NCBI GenBank assembly: GCA_903813345.2
Contig: CAIIXF020000005.1
Location: forward strand, 35,903,375 to 35,963,374
Direction of reading: 5' to 3'
DNA length: 60,000 bases
Source: Owenia fusiformis
Lineage: Eukaryota > Annelida > Polychaeta > Sabellida > Oweniidae
The position numbers were made by a program, and so were the translations under genes. Of this stretch, positions 45,983 to 59,499 are shown in pieces (positions within the stretch are counted from its first letter, which is position 1; every line of letters begins with the position of its first letter). The notes beneath the pieces are model-generated. The model worked only from the letters and a program-made list of their open reading frames with translations, was not told where the DNA came from and searched no databases.

Positions 45983-46588
45983 CGCCATAAAAAGTTGTGT
46001 TGACCTACTAACATGAACAGATTCTCAGACAATATATGGGACTACTGAGAACCATAACGACGCCTATGGTGTCAATGAAAGAAATTCATAGAGATCCCTT
46101 TACTCCAATGACCATGATAATGCAAATTAACACCATCTTGGAAATGCTGATGTAAACTATAGTCATTATAATGAATGAGAAAGAGCTGCATTTATCAAAA
46201 ACATCCCTGGATGTCTAGGTTCTATGCCTTATAACAATTGATAAATCATTTTAAGAACCATACACATCATCAGAAAATCTTTGATCTGTATTGCATGACT
46301 TTTAAGATCTATCGATTCCTCTAACAACTGACTAGCATGTTAAACATGGCTAAGTAGCGTCATATATTTGATTTTCATTAAGTAAAAAGAATGTCTCTTT
46401 GTAGTTAAGATTGACCAGTTAAGCACAAGTTCCGCTCAGTAATGGTTTTTGATAAACATAACTGTATTGGAACAAAATCAATGACATTGCTTGAGCAAGG
46501 AAAATCTTTAGACCAATTTTTGACTTTAAGTACTTAGTTTTAAGTAACCCAATTTCCTACTGTTTCCATTAGAGACAAGTAAGTCAGT

Positions 46589-46813
46589 ATGCAAAAAGAA
46601 ACTTCCTCCTTGCTATGAGATACTTGGCATGCAAATAGAAACTCTACATGCAAATAAAAACTCTACAAATGTACAGAAACTTTAAAATCAACAAGAAACT
46701 AAAGCTACATGCAAAAAGAAACTAACATGCAATGAGAAACACGACATGCAAAAAGAAACTAAATCTAAATGCAAAAAGAAAAAACAAAGAGAAACTCTAT
46801 ACAAAATGAAACT
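46589..46813. repeat. Degenerate 'atgcaaaaagaaact' repeat
   Basis: About ten diverged units of roughly 18-20 bp, each with 'gaaact' or 'gaaac' preceded by 'atgcaaa'. Spacing is irregular, which suggests an old minisatellite. Confidence 0.75.
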
Positions 46814-46814
46814 C

Positions 46815-49800
46815 CCTTCACTGCATTATCATTTGGATAGCAACATGCCTAATAAACCATAGAGACTATTCTAAGAATGAAAACAAGACTCTCTATCGTG
46901 TTGCTTATTTGAGAACTAACATACCAAAGTCTCAGGTGTGATTAAACCCAGCGTGCAATATATGAGACAATTTGATCAGTTCTGACGCTAAATAGCAGTA
47001 AAAGTTTAAACATACCATCTGCTTAAAATATCCCTTGGATCACAATAACAGAGAATTCCTCTCCTAATGAACAAAATGGATTATCTCACATTTCTATAAA
47101 ATTCAGAATAAACAGGCCACACATGCAACTTAAATTCTTCACAAACGCTTGCAATTTAAATGCTATTTTGCATCTAAAATGAAATTGTAGATTTGTTCAT
47201 GGGAAGGTTAAACACAGGAGGCAGATTCTCAGGATTCTCCTACAATTCACATTAACTTGACTTAGATATAGTTAAAATGATATATGCATCTTTAAGAGTG
47301 CTTCCGAAATATTCTCACACTGGATATCTGGCAAATTTGAATATTCCTACAAAGAATTGCTGTTATATATCAATTTATTGATTCTTTTATATGGTGTCTG
47401 ATATCCTACATGTTATGTTTAAAATTCTAGAACCAAATAAATGGTGGTAATAGAGTGTGTTATTAAGTAAGGTATATTAAAATAAAATCATATGGCACCA
47501 ATGTGCTTGTTTTGTTTCATTTTTTTTATTTATAGATGTCACTAGGTACATCATCCCTTGTTCATGGTTCAACGAATAAATACTCAATTAATTTTTCATT
47601 TTTTCTTGTTTATAAACATTTCAAAATACATGATTTACTAAATTAGAAGAATATAAAATGATTGCAATAGAGACAAGAAAAATTTTGAAGTGTAAAGATT
47701 TTTTCTTAAATAATACATTCGCACCAGGGGATTTGAAATACCTTGATAGTGTTCCACTAATGGAATTTATGGGGTGTCCAGTTTTAATTTCACTAAGTAT
47801 AATAAAGTCATCTTGAATTGGGATAAAATATGGATTCCGTAAAAAGAGCTCCCTCAGGGAAAGTAACATACAATGTTCAGGGACTCAAATACATCATTTA
47901 TATCAAATAACCAGCCTCGACCTGGCTAACCCATATCATCCCTTGTGGCACTTATCACATTTAGATGCTTTTAAAGGGAACAGGAAAATAGGAATATTGA
48001 TGTATTTTATACAAGAATTTACGACCAACAGGCCTTTCTAAAAATTATCATTAAACAAATGATTCTGACTTAAGTAAACTAGCTGGGCAAAGTTTATAAC
48101 TGAGATCATGTTATTGAACCCTCAGGTAGTTCTGATTTTATAATAATTTGGGTGAACGTGCAAGGAATATATACAGGGTGACAAAAATATTTCAAATCAT
48201 TTGAGAATTACAAGACCACGATATAAAATGGATGTTACAGTATTTTCAAAAGTTTCTTACATTTTAAGAACATAATTTCTATTAAATGTGTCATTTATAG
48301 ATAAGTGATTTCTCTCTAGTTGGTATTAGTCCCATTATATAAAAGACATCAGGGCAGATCTAACTGTGACGGTGTCAATAACTGCCACGTAAAATGACTT
48401 AAATGGCCTTAAACTTGAGGCGTTCATTAATAAGAATGAGCGCAATGTCATTTATCTGTATTAGATTGGTGCCCATCGATCCCGCTAGACCAATTAAACT
48501 GTATATCAGGTTCTGTCAGAATCGAGGGATGCCCATCAATCTAGACAATAAACTTTAATTAACTGGAATTGAATAAGTGCAATACATATCAACTCCATGA
48601 GGGAATATAAGGGGATTTGACTTTAATACGTACATTTGCGGTGCGAATGACCAACCTTTGACAAACTTACAAAAAAAATCATCTTCCGTGATATTTTTTT
48701 GATAAAAAGAGGGTCCTGGCGTTATTAAATGCACGCATTGGCCAGTATCTGTCACTGTCAGTCTTCTTTATCGCAGATGAGCTTTCATCAACAAAGGACT
48801 AATTATTCTCGTCATCCTATATGTTAACAAGAGTGGTCTTCATCAGATTAAACCTTTCAATGAGAAAACAATCAAGCTAAACTGAAGCCTTAACAAATGC
48901 TTCAGAAATGCTAAACAAGTTTAATTTTAAGGATACACAATTCATCATACAGAAGGATACGTAAGAACAAACAACTTTTGCAACAAAGAAAGCATTTTTA
49001 GAGTAGTCATTTATATTCATCAGGTTGATGGGGACAGTTCTAAAGAAGGCTTGTCACTAAATGCATTGTTCGCAATAAGGATATTTGAAAAAATACGTCA
49101 TCAAGTCTATTATTTTTGATAGCTCTTATTGTAGAGGATATTGATTGGATATATATAAGGAGGTCAATTAAAGCATGTCGAATTTATGTTTAAAGAATGG
49201 AGTAGATATTTGAATTGAATATGTCAGTCAGGCGTGTGCATCTTTCAGTAATTCTCATAGTGCTTACTACTATATATCATATATACTGCCCTTTGCAATA
49301 TTGCATTTATATCTCAAGGGTTTTGTATGTGGTAGTTTATGTGGTAGTATGGTAATATGTGGTAGCCAATTGGTTTAAGGGTACCTTAGAATATGGATGA
49401 CTGTGATTCCAAAATGGTGAGAGTATGGAGTAGACATTGTTTCTTTGTATGCTAGAGTTTGGGATATTCTGGCTTTGTTTTCCTTATGATAAGATATTTC
49501 CTTTTCTTCATATGTCTTATAACAGTCTTCGGTAGTTGAGCATATGTAGGTATATAGTGTTTTACACAGGTCCATGGTGTTAATGCAAGACTAGAGGGAA
49601 ATCTTCAAGTGTCATTAGCATTCAAAAGAAGCATCAACATCTGTAAATTAAACTGGAACAATTCTTTAGTTAATTTTCATGGTCTACTGATTCATCCTTG
49701 TTTCATTATTTAACATTGAATCTTTTAAGGTTGAATCTTCGACAAAATCAAGCTGAATGAAAATAAAACCGACATATATTAAATTGTTGCATGTCAGCTA

Positions 49801-50320
49801 TATAGTTTTTGTTACCCTTTGAAAATGGTTTGATAAAAAGAAGTTATGTCATTTAATGTTGGCCTGTAGACATGATTAACCTAGTAATCTATATTTGAGG
49901 TTCTTGTTTTATATTTACAAGTTACGTAAAACATATCGATCTACTGAATTCTATGCCATCTATTGACAGTCCAGAAGACCAATAGAAAGAAAGAATTAAA
50001 TTCTCTGCAATTGTAGTCGACATGATTATTGCTGTAATTTATAAACCCAATTTGCAAATAATGCTTCCACTAGTAAAAACGCAATAGGAGTAATTGGCCA
50101 GATTTGCGAGACTGTCGTAAAATCATGTTATCTCCCGCTTCCTTGGTAAAGTTCAATGTATTTGCATGCTTAGTGCTAAGATTGTAGATTTTAATACAAA
50201 AGGACATACATGTACTCAAATAAATTAATGCTGATTGGACAATGTGATGACAATGCTATGAATATTCATAAAGGCCTGGGTCAACAGATAGGATCTAATG
50301 CTTAATGTTCTTTTCGAATT
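46815..50320. other. No supported gene
   Basis: AT-rich DNA. Near 48469 and 48527 the phrase 'gatgcccatc' is repeated with partial symmetry. Minus-strand frames at 47621-47869 and 48555-48755 are short and unremarkable. Confidence 0.5.
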
Positions 50321-50321
50321 T

Positions 50322-50436
50322 TCATGGCCCATCCTCTGAATGCAGGGTTCCAGACTTCATCCACTAAATTCCTTCCTTCTTCCACAGAAGGAGGTACGAG
50401 TTCTGGAGACCTGTGTTCGGAGGATGTCATGGCCCA
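50322..50436. mobile_element. 95-bp palindromic mini-element with 10-bp flanking direct repeats
   Basis: The segment 50332-50426 is an imperfect palindrome. Its ends 'tcctctgaatgcagg' and the reverse complement 'tcctccgaacacagg' match at most positions and extend through 'tccaga'. A second short stem, 'tccttct'/'agaagga', lies in the centre. The 10-mer 'tcatggccca' stands immediately on both sides (50322-50331 and 50427-50436), as expected for a target-site duplication. This is MITE-like; an 8-10-bp duplication suggests hAT or Mutator-type transposition. As RNA the segment would fold into one long hairpin, so a pre-miRNA-like origin cannot be excluded. Frames across it (50324-50620 plus) are probably incidental. 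Confidence 0.7.
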
Positions 50437-50439
50437 ACA

Positions 50440-53089
50440 TGAACTGAATCAAATATATCCAGCATTCTACTTAATCTTTATAGTATGGATAGTACAGTGG
50501 AAAACCACTTGGCTTATTAAGATTAATGATAAAGGTTTAGAAGAATATGTTATACATTTCCAACAGTATGATGAACTTACAAATATTATGGAAATGTTGG
50601 AATCGAGTAAAGATGAATGAGTTCAAACACCCTGAATATCTTAAACTGATAAAATCCCTGGAACTATTTCAATTCATGAGTAACTTCAAAAATAACCTTG
50701 ATTCTACCTTCATTAACATAATTTTTAATATCTCCCAATATTTATCTTCCCATTCTCTTTCCAGTATATTACTATGGGGAGTTGGAAGGAGGGTGGGGGG
50801 CAGGCAAGATTGATGAAAGACTAGATTCCACCAGAATTATTCTTTTCCCTCCTCACAATGTACTTTTAGTAGATATTTCACAATTACATAATAACTCAAT
50901 GTATTATGATACGATAACCCATGTTTAATAATAGTTTGATCAAATTTCCGTCCATATCAAAACAATTACTCACAACCTAATGTAACACAGATAACACTGA
51001 TAATTGACAAATGCAACTTGAGCTAATACCAAAATGTTTAGCAATACTCAAAATAAAATGTTAATTAAATCTGTTTGATTCTCATATCTGGGCCCCTCCA
51101 CTAGAATTCTGATAGGCTCTTGTTGCTGGACTTGTTTCAAGATCAGATTATAGGTTATTGAGTAGACATTACATTTGAATTCTGTTCAGTAGGCTCTCAC
51201 CTGATAAACTGCATTGGTCCAAGTACATTAAGGTTGGGTGCATTCTCCAAGCATAGGGCTACAGAATGTCCCTCCATCAATAGGGGTGAAGATATTCAAT
51301 AAGAAAGTATTCCTGTAGTTGGAGTTCAAGTAGAACACCTCAAAAGTGGAACACTATTTTGAAGCATGGAAGGTGTTCCCCTTATACGTTGTACAATGTT
51401 TTCCTCAGACCAATGACAAATGAAATATTTCAATTAAGCCAACAAGGTGGTTCTGAACAGCCTGTAGAGGCCCCTAATAAAAGTCAAAAGTTGGTTCTGA
51501 ATGCCCCCCCCCCCATGAGACTCCAATAAACCAATAAGTTAGTTCTGAAACCCCCATAGGGAAACCCCATAAAACCCCCAGTTCTGAAATACCTCCTTGG
51601 GATTGAGCCCTTGATTTTTCCTTTTACTATTCTACTGAGACGTTGTATTGATGGCAATAGCTTATTAAACACACCTTCGTGCAATAAATAACATCACTGA
51701 AAGGAAAATTGCACAAATCTTCATTATAAAAGGTAGATCTAATTGAACCGCACGATTCTCATTTAAGGTGCTACTCTAATTGAAATATATCAACTTTTAT
51801 CCCATACTTAATAGGGTTTCAGGGAGATAACAATGGGGTATAAAAAGTATATCTGCTAGAGCCAGGGAGTATAAGTTTATTTCCCTTTCTTCTCTCCGTG
51901 ATTTTGTGGAAATCTTGGAATTAATGTACATATGAATATTTCTCAAGGATAAACTCTATATCCTGAACCTCCCATTACGTAAATCTCATACTAGCTTTCT
52001 TACATCTGGTAACCTTAACCTGAAATCTAATATACCATTGGAAAGCGATAATTTTTCAATGAAAATGAGGTGAAAATGAGATGAATGGAACGAGACACGC
52101 TCAACCAAGCATATCAGTATTATTGCCCGTGACTACATAAAGTGCTAAAAAACAAGTTCAAGTCCTTTAAATAATACATTCATCGAGGCAGACTGGCTAT
52201 TTATTTAAGCGTGACCACTTTCCCATCTTAATTAGCTGCAGAAAGCTCTAATCTCTAAAAGAAATCATACACATTTGAACAAATTGCTGAAATGACAGAA
52301 ACTACGGGTTCTAATTGAAAACCAACACCATGTGTTTTCTTATTATTAAAAGCATAGAAATCTAAAAATCAACCCTGACAATGATTTCATGAAGAAGGAA
52401 ATACTATGCGAAAGCAGTGAGGATATTTCAATATGGTAATAAACAAGAACTGATGAGATTGAAATCTGTTACTGGAGCGGCTACTGTTTCAGTAATAGAG
52501 CTGCGTGAGTATATAAACTTAAGTATAGTGATATCACTTATTATTATCTTCCTAGTTACAAGATAGCGAGGATCACTGAGATACAGTCTGTGATGCAATA
52601 TACGGATGCAAGTATTCATTTGAAAACACCCATAGGATAAGTTAAAGGATTGTTGAGTAAGTAATTTCAAATATTTTGCTCTTTTATTTCTTTAATGGAT
52701 ATAATGTTTTAATAGAAGTTTAAATGATTTTAAAATTGTAACATAAAATGTTACCGTATTTGGGTTTCAGAAACAAGAACAATAAAATGTATTTAGCAAT
52801 TATCAACAAGTATTTGGTCTATGGATGTTTTGAGGAGTTTATATCAAAGTTATGAATTTTACATTTCTTTTATATAATCAACCAAAGTCTGTGAGTCCCT
52901 GGAACCAAATGTTGGTACAGACTCGCACATAGACATAATTCTGTAGAAGTATCCATCAAATTGTTATCATTTTCATTTTCTTATTGAAAGTAGCAAATCT
53001 AAATTAACTGATTTACTGGCTTATATCACGTAGACTAATGTAAAACTATGACGTAAAACTATTCCAGTAATCTTCGTGTACTGAGTTAG
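50440..53089. other. No supported gene; small C-run repeat near 51.5 kb
   Basis: At about 51485-51600 a decayed tract has 'gttctgaa' four times with C-runs ('cccccccccc', 'aacccccata', 'aacccccag'), possibly MITE debris. At 51335 'agaacacctcaaaagtggaacac' resembles a monomer of the 18-kb minisatellite. The rest is featureless. Confidence 0.45.
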
Positions 53090-53640
53090 ACTTTCTTTGA
53101 ACAATAGCCTTACACTAATTTCTTGACAATTTTATCATAAAATATATGGAACAAATGTAACAAATTGGATTTGTCTCAGAATTGTTCAAACTACTACTTA
53201 AGTATGCTGGGTCCCTAAAAGTGTAATTCGCTCTAAATTTTTGTCATCGCCAATTAGCTTTCTACCGCTTTCTTGGCAATTACATTAATAATGAAGTATG
53301 GGGTCAATGTATTTAAGATATTATTCATCTCTGGTGCTGAATTAATCAAATCTTTTATCAATGAACTCTCTCTGATTTCTGCATGTTTAGCTTTTTTGAT
53401 ATACTCAACTTGATAGATTTTTGTCATTGAAAGATAGCTTTACACCAGTTTCTGAACAATTTCATCAATTACATATGGCATATCTGTAATTCATCTTGGA
53501 TTTGTCGCAGAATTGTTTGAACCTATAAAAATAAAATGTCTGACTTTTGAATATCTAGATATGTGGTGTAACTCACTCAGTTCTGGTTATAAGAAGTAAG
53601 AAAGTATTCATCTTTGGCACAAAATTGTTCAAACTGAAAT
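53090..53640. repeat. Ancient degenerate tandem repeat, period roughly 150-175 bp
   Basis: The phrases 'tagctttacacc'-like (near 53107, 53258, 53432) and 'cagaattgttcaaac'-like (near 53177, 53340, 53510, 53620) recur in the same order with many substitutions. About three to four units are present. Confidence 0.6.
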
Positions 53641-54117
53641 ATCTGATTTTATATTTCTAAATAACATCCCAATGTTTATTTTTATCATTTTTTGTCTTGG
53701 TTTTTTTCTCTATCGTGTCTTTTTCACCCTAGACCTTAAACTGGGTGAATTACAATTTTTGAAATTCAATTGCCTTTCTTATAAGCAATTGCGGTAATTA
53801 CAATTTGCCGTCGTAATATTGAATAAAACAATTAAATTTCATGAACTGTAACTCAATCAAGATATTTCCAGAATTGTTCTCAGATGATTGTAGGACGTCT
53901 TGACATGTATGGCCATCAGGCCTTAGTTCGTTTACTAATATTTTATACCACTTTGCCATCAGGCTTAATTTAATATAACACTCATGCTTAAAAGGTCTGA
54001 GCAAAACAAATATATTAAGTTATTATCAAGGTAAGGTTACGGTGATATAAGATTGAGATGATTTAGTTCCTTTTAAATGTTTTCGATTTCATTATTTTTC
54101 TTTAAAAGTGCATCACT

Positions 54118-54447
54118 AACTCCACTTATATAGGCTCGTCTCTCACTCTACTTATAATGAACTCCACTTATAAAGGCTCATTTCCAACTCCACATGTGAA
54201 GGCTCATCTCTAACTCTACTTACAAAGGCTCATGTCTAACTTTACTTATAATGGCTCATCTCTAACTCCACTTACAAAGGCTCATGTCTAACTTTACTTA
54301 TAATGGCTCATCTCTAACTCCACTTATAAAAGCTCATATCTAACTTAACTTATAAAGACTCATCTCTCACTGTACTTATAAAGGCTTATCTCAAACTCCA
54401 CTTATCAAGGCTCATCTCTAACTTTACTTATCAAGGCTCATCTATCA
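54118..54447. repeat. 26-bp minisatellite, about twelve units
   Basis: The marker 'ggctca' (or a one-base variant) falls at 54175, 54201, 54227, 54253 and so on to 54435, every 26 bp. Units read 'aactccacttataaaggctcatctct' with substitutions. Units at about 54201-54305 repeat the same pair of variants, suggesting local dimer duplication. Confidence 0.95.
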
Positions 54448-54998
54448 ACATCTATCAACAATGACATATCTTTCTCTGGGAATCTTTCCTTCTCAAATTG
54501 TAAAATTACAAGATAGAGAGTAGCAAGGCCAAGGAGTATTAGACCAATAACCTTGTGTTTACATTGTTGCTCTGATGGTTCATTTATATACACAGGTATG
54601 TTATTCTCACCTGGTCTTAATTAACAAACCTTCAGGTGGTAATCCATATGATAATTACATTCAATTAGATAATTAATTAGAAATTGATAGCTTTCTGATT
54701 CACACTCCACATGAAGATTTTCAGGTAGGCACAGACAGTATCTACATGTATATTGAGACACCCTCAAATTGTTTTTTCTTTAATTTTTTCATTTTTCTCA
54801 CAAATCCTATGTCTCAGATGAGGCCAGGTTGGTTGGTATTCATTTGAATAAAAGCAAGGAAACACATATTTTATAGTTCCCATTTGGAAGAAATTTCTCT
54901 TAAACAAATTCCCTGTCTCCCCCTCCATTCAACACATTGGTCAACTTTGGAATAAATTATTTTCCCTGACACAAACATCAAGCATTAACCACATTTCT

Positions 54999-55437
54999 TC
55001 AACGTGCAACTCTTCTCCACAATTCTTTCTGCTTTCTTACACTTAAAGTCATATGTACGCAATGACATAATATTTGTTTTGATGCAAATATCGAGACTGA
55101 TGCGCTGACAGTCATCAATACATAACACCAAGGTGACTTTTTTAATCCCATAAGACACACAAGCCTTTCAACATTACACAAACACCATTTATAAAAAACA
55201 AAAACACATCTAATTCCAATGGATTACAAAAGAACATAGATGTATAATTTATCATTACGCTCGGTTATACCCTTTAATACAACACGTTTAACAACCCACG
55301 GGAGATCATTAAGTCTCATACAAGATGACATCTCCTTCACAAGAACCAGGAAAATACTCCGGCATAAAATCCCAAAGAAGCATGACTCTGAATCGGAAAC
55401 AGAGAGAAAGAGAGTTGAAATCACAAGGAATTGAATT
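54999..55437 (-). pseudogene. Candidate coding relic, both strands partly open
   Basis: This stretch is less AT-rich than its flanks and contains protein-like frames: minus 55224-55424 (66 codons), minus 54999-55181 (60 codons) and plus 55240-55434 (64 codons, Arg/Ser/Glu-rich at its end). In the last part of the minus strand, a second register also gives a long peptide rich in Cys, Lys and Ile. The pattern suggests an old, frameshifted coding sequence, perhaps from a transposable element, but no reverse-transcriptase or transposase motif is recognisable. The coding strand is uncertain. Confidence 0.25.
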
Positions 55438-55439
55438 CA

Positions 55440-58090
55440 TTAATAAGAATTAGAATGATGTACTTCACGTCCATGTACACAATTATCTAGAAATGTGATT
55501 TTCCAAATCAAAATTTCCGTGAAAACCTGGATTATAAATTCAGAATACGCAAAAAGCACTTTGAAGATGAGAGTCTCCTGGGACGTATAGAGATGCATGG
55601 TTAATGCACAACTTCTGTGAGATGAATCAACAATTCCCCGTGCTTACATAAAAATTTACGAATGTTTTGTTTCAAACGTGATTAAGTTGTTTTTACTCCA
55701 GTTACTACAAAAAAACTGGAATCATAAAAATAAATAAATCATACATGTAACGGGATGTACTGAGATGACATCTGTAGTTAATTCTGATTCTAGATGCAAG
55801 TTGCAAAGTTTCTTATCGATCTTGTCATCAATCATTATTTCATCTTGGACTGCCAAGGTACAACATTTACAAATTCAACTAATAATAGTGAGAAACGATG
55901 TCAACATTATGCAAGGATGACAATTCTATCAAGTCTGGTCTTTGTAGATGTTATCATCTTTGTTATTGTTATCACCATTGTAATTGTATCATCGTTGTTA
56001 ACCCCATATTCATAAATCCCAGAGAACTAGAGAACAACGAAGTTCACTTTAAAAAAGATTATAGAAATATTCAATTGAAAAAAGGGAATCAATGGCCTGT
56101 TTTATCGACCAAGTAAATATTTACTTCAATTAAATTTACCTAATTAATACAATAAGAATTGTGGAAGTTAACCAATATTCAACACAATAAATATTTAGAA
56201 ATTGATACTAACACTATTGATGGTAATATGTATACTGTATGTAATTGGGAGAAAGATATTGATAGAATAGAAGACTTTAACAGCTATTGTGATAAAATAG
56301 GAAATAAATAGTTTGCCCATTCATAAAAGCACTTTAACATAATGCTCATTCTATAGTTTTCATACGATGGCTGTTTCACCTGTATTATCTCAAAATTGTG
56401 ACGTGAATAGGGGGCTTAGTAAAATCTATGTGCTAAATATGCCAAATTTTAAGCCCTGGTTTTGTCAAATTCCTTTTTTGTTTGGTGATGGTCGTCTGAC
56501 CATTGGACGATTTTCCTCGAGATTTAGATTGATTGGTCAGTGAGAACAGACATCTTGCAGTAATAGATCATTTTCATCCGTTGGTGTAAATAGCTTTGAT
56601 TAATTCTATCCAAAAATAATCGCATAATTAGTTTGAGGATGATGCTATGTACTGAACAAATATGAAACTTAATAGATAATAATTAACAATAAGATAGATG
56701 AAAAATTTTGTTATTGCAAATATTCTAAGCATAATACATAATGATTTTATCGATACTTCCAACACACGAGATGCTACATGATTTCCTAAAGTAAAAACAT
56801 GTTACTTATTTTTCAAAAAGATCCATGACAGGTCCGTAATAAGCTATTTATTATCATTCCTATTGATGAAGAAAAACTGACAGGAATTCTGTAAAGAAAA
56901 AATACAAGAGGATTTGCTGTGAAGGACTTAATTACACAGTTGATATTTGTGTTTTTTATGAATATTGATTAGGGTTCTATTCGGTATTAAAGTCAATTCA
57001 GTCCAATTTCTGACCAGCTGATTTATCACAGGTCTTGGAACATCCCTCGAAAAAAGTTGCGTTTTTCTTCTTCAAATATCAATAAAATAGAAATAAAAAT
57101 AAGAAATAAAAATGGTATACTCAAATAAAATATACAGTGATGTAAACTGTATTCTAGAAATCATATAGATTATTGAATTACTTAGGATTAGAACTTTTTA
57201 GAAATTAACCTGAAATATTTTGCGGAAGTCTGTAAGTGTGAGTTAAGAAGTGGTCACTTATCCTTAAAGTCCTTTATAATCTATAAAAGATTTATAGCCA
57301 TTCTCTAAATCATAAGAATCGCATTATGCTTGATTTACACACTTATTTCCTGGAATTCAGGCTCACCTTTCTTCGCATTGCCATTTATTAAAAGAAAATG
57401 ATAATATATCTAACTGAAGAACTAAAAACAGACATCTAATTAGAAACATCCCATTCAAATTAAATCCAAACTAATCAAGAAACTCCAAGTTTTCCCCATA
57501 TTTTATGATTGATTTTAGACGGGACTATAGTAATCCCATGTAAGGATCCCCACTTATATACTATTATTGATGTGGCACCCAAGGACTAAGTTCTGGAAAT
57601 TACGGCTCCTTAACAGGATCATGCTTTGAAAAGTGAAGGGAAATAGGATTATGACAGTTAGTGCAATGATATATTAAAAGCCAGTGCTGAAGAACATAGA
57701 TAAGGTAGCTATTATTAAGGCAGAGACATTGAACATTTAGATTTGTCCTGAAAAAAATCCAACCCCCTCCCACTATGGACAACTACTATCTGTTCCGATG
57801 CCACTACACTACACTATGACATGGTATGCATATAAAGTAACAGGTAGACTGCACCCACTTAATAGACAATAGCATTTACAGTACGATGCATGAATAAAGT
57901 TATAACTTCCAAAAATTCTGTTTTTAAAGAGTTGCGATTAAAATTTCTGAACTTTGGAGTAAAGAAATTCACATTGCATAAGACAAAATGTAGATATATG
58001 GCCCATGTAAATCTAGAATACAGAGACTAATAATGCAATAAACATGATAAGCAAGGGAAATCATACCTGCATGCTGGCAATATATCTCTG
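55440..58090. other. No supported gene
   Basis: AT-rich sequence. Overlapping plus frames at 55794-56116 are Ile/Val-rich or Cys/His-rich readings of one low-complexity tract. Nothing else was recognised. Confidence 0.5.
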
Positions 58091-58096
58091 TCTTCA

Positions 58097-58115
58097 CCCC
58101 CCACCCCTACCCCCC
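58097..58115 (-). other. Possible G-quadruplex motif
   Basis: The plus strand has C6-A-C4-TA-C6. The minus strand therefore has three G-tracts that can supply four G-triplets with short loops. The position is isolated and no promoter is evident. Confidence 0.4.
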
Positions 58116-59148
58116 AGGTCAGGTTGAGACGACCCACATGCTAACTAGACATTTCTTATTTATTCATTCATTAATTGATTTAAAACTGATTTAAAATATA
58201 AGTTACGAGTAGGGTTGTATAATTCCATGACACAACTAAGGAAATCAAAGTGATATCTTTAATTTGACATTTTAAAAAAATTTTTTACAAAAATTACTTA
58301 AATAATAGCACAAAATTTATTTGAAAGCTCAATCTGTAATAACCGAGCATATAATAGAGTCAATTCTTTCAAATATGAATAATAGTAATCCAGGTCAGAG
58401 AAATAGACCTGGATCTGATGAAAATGGACCAAATAGATACTTCAGCCAAGTTATTATTCAAACGTAATCAAAAACATCACGCAGTGGTTCACTTATGGGA
58501 CTCGATCTTTTAACAAGTATCATATCATTGGTGCTTTGACTAAGTTACGAGAATCAAAATCGAGCAAACTTCTAATAAAGCACGATTTTCATCACATTGC
58601 TTCGTATCAATATCTAATAAAACAATTAAATCGGATTTCGAGGCACCACAAGGATTCATAACCATAAAACATTTCCTGATTTAGACACATTTTCCAAGAT
58701 AGCTAGAGCCCTTACTTTAAGTTTCATAGAATCTGATCATGCTCACAATCACGAAATTATAAAATATCTAGTATTTCGGAATTACGAGTAAAACATCTTC
58801 AATATCCTGAGTGTAATGAAGAATTAGTGACCTCAATTATTATTGCATGAAGGATATTAAATTTTGAAAAAGTCACAATTTTAAAGGTAGTCTAATTGAA
58901 CATGTTTAAAATTCTGTCTCTCAACATCTAGTCATGTTCAATGTAGATAGTCTCAGAGGTACTCTTTGAAAGAGCTCAGCCTTGTTTGCCCTCTTAAAAT
59001 TATCTAGCCTCAATCAATGAAAAATATAGTCAGAAAATCATGATATTTTCAACCTATTTGTTGCTAAAACATATTTTCCATTCACAATTACACCAATGAA
59101 ACCTAGCTACATTTAAGATCATCAAAGATCAGGGTCAAGGCTGTAAAA

Positions 59149-59349
59149 TCATTTGGAATGGTAAGAGGGTGATGTGAATGAGTGAGGGTGATTCTTGGCA
59201 ATCCCACCATGTAAATTCATGTCAGACCCATCAATATACCTATACGCGCTACCTTTTAACGTGCGAAATATTCTTATCTCCGCGTGGGAGAGTTCAGTTT
59301 CGTGGTACAACTTTCTCAACATCCGGGCACTTTCCCATTGGAATAACAT
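59149..59349 (-). CDS. Candidate first coding exon, unidentified
   Basis: The minus-strand frame of 66 codons can start at 59349 or at a second ATG at 59322. It reads as a polar peptide ('KLYHETELSHAEIRIFRTLK') and contains AAG|GTAGCG at about 59250, a possible donor. The rest of the frame would then be intron. Base composition is CpG-richer than the surroundings (cgcg, ccgg). A promoter-like cluster lies 150-400 bp upstream in transcription sense. Neither ATG has a strong Kozak context. No family is recognised. Confidence 0.35.
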   Translation of the reverse strand: MLFQWESARMLRKLYHETELSHAEIRIFRTLKGSAYRYIDGSDMNLHGGIAKNHPHSFTSPSYHSK

Positions 59350-59499
59350 TGGCTGTGTTTTTCAATGACGCATTGTGACTTTATTAGAGGTTTATCATGA
59401 ATTATATTTGCACATACGATAGATATGATCATTATAAAGACATTTGACAAGTTTTTAAAAAATATATTCGCCAGAATCGTCAAAATCCTAAGTTTAAAA

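Noticed and set aside
46110-46160. Possible seventh copy of the 'ggcattaac' family
   Set aside because: Only 'ataatgcaaattaacacc' and 'atgctgatg' are similar, too little to separate from chance.
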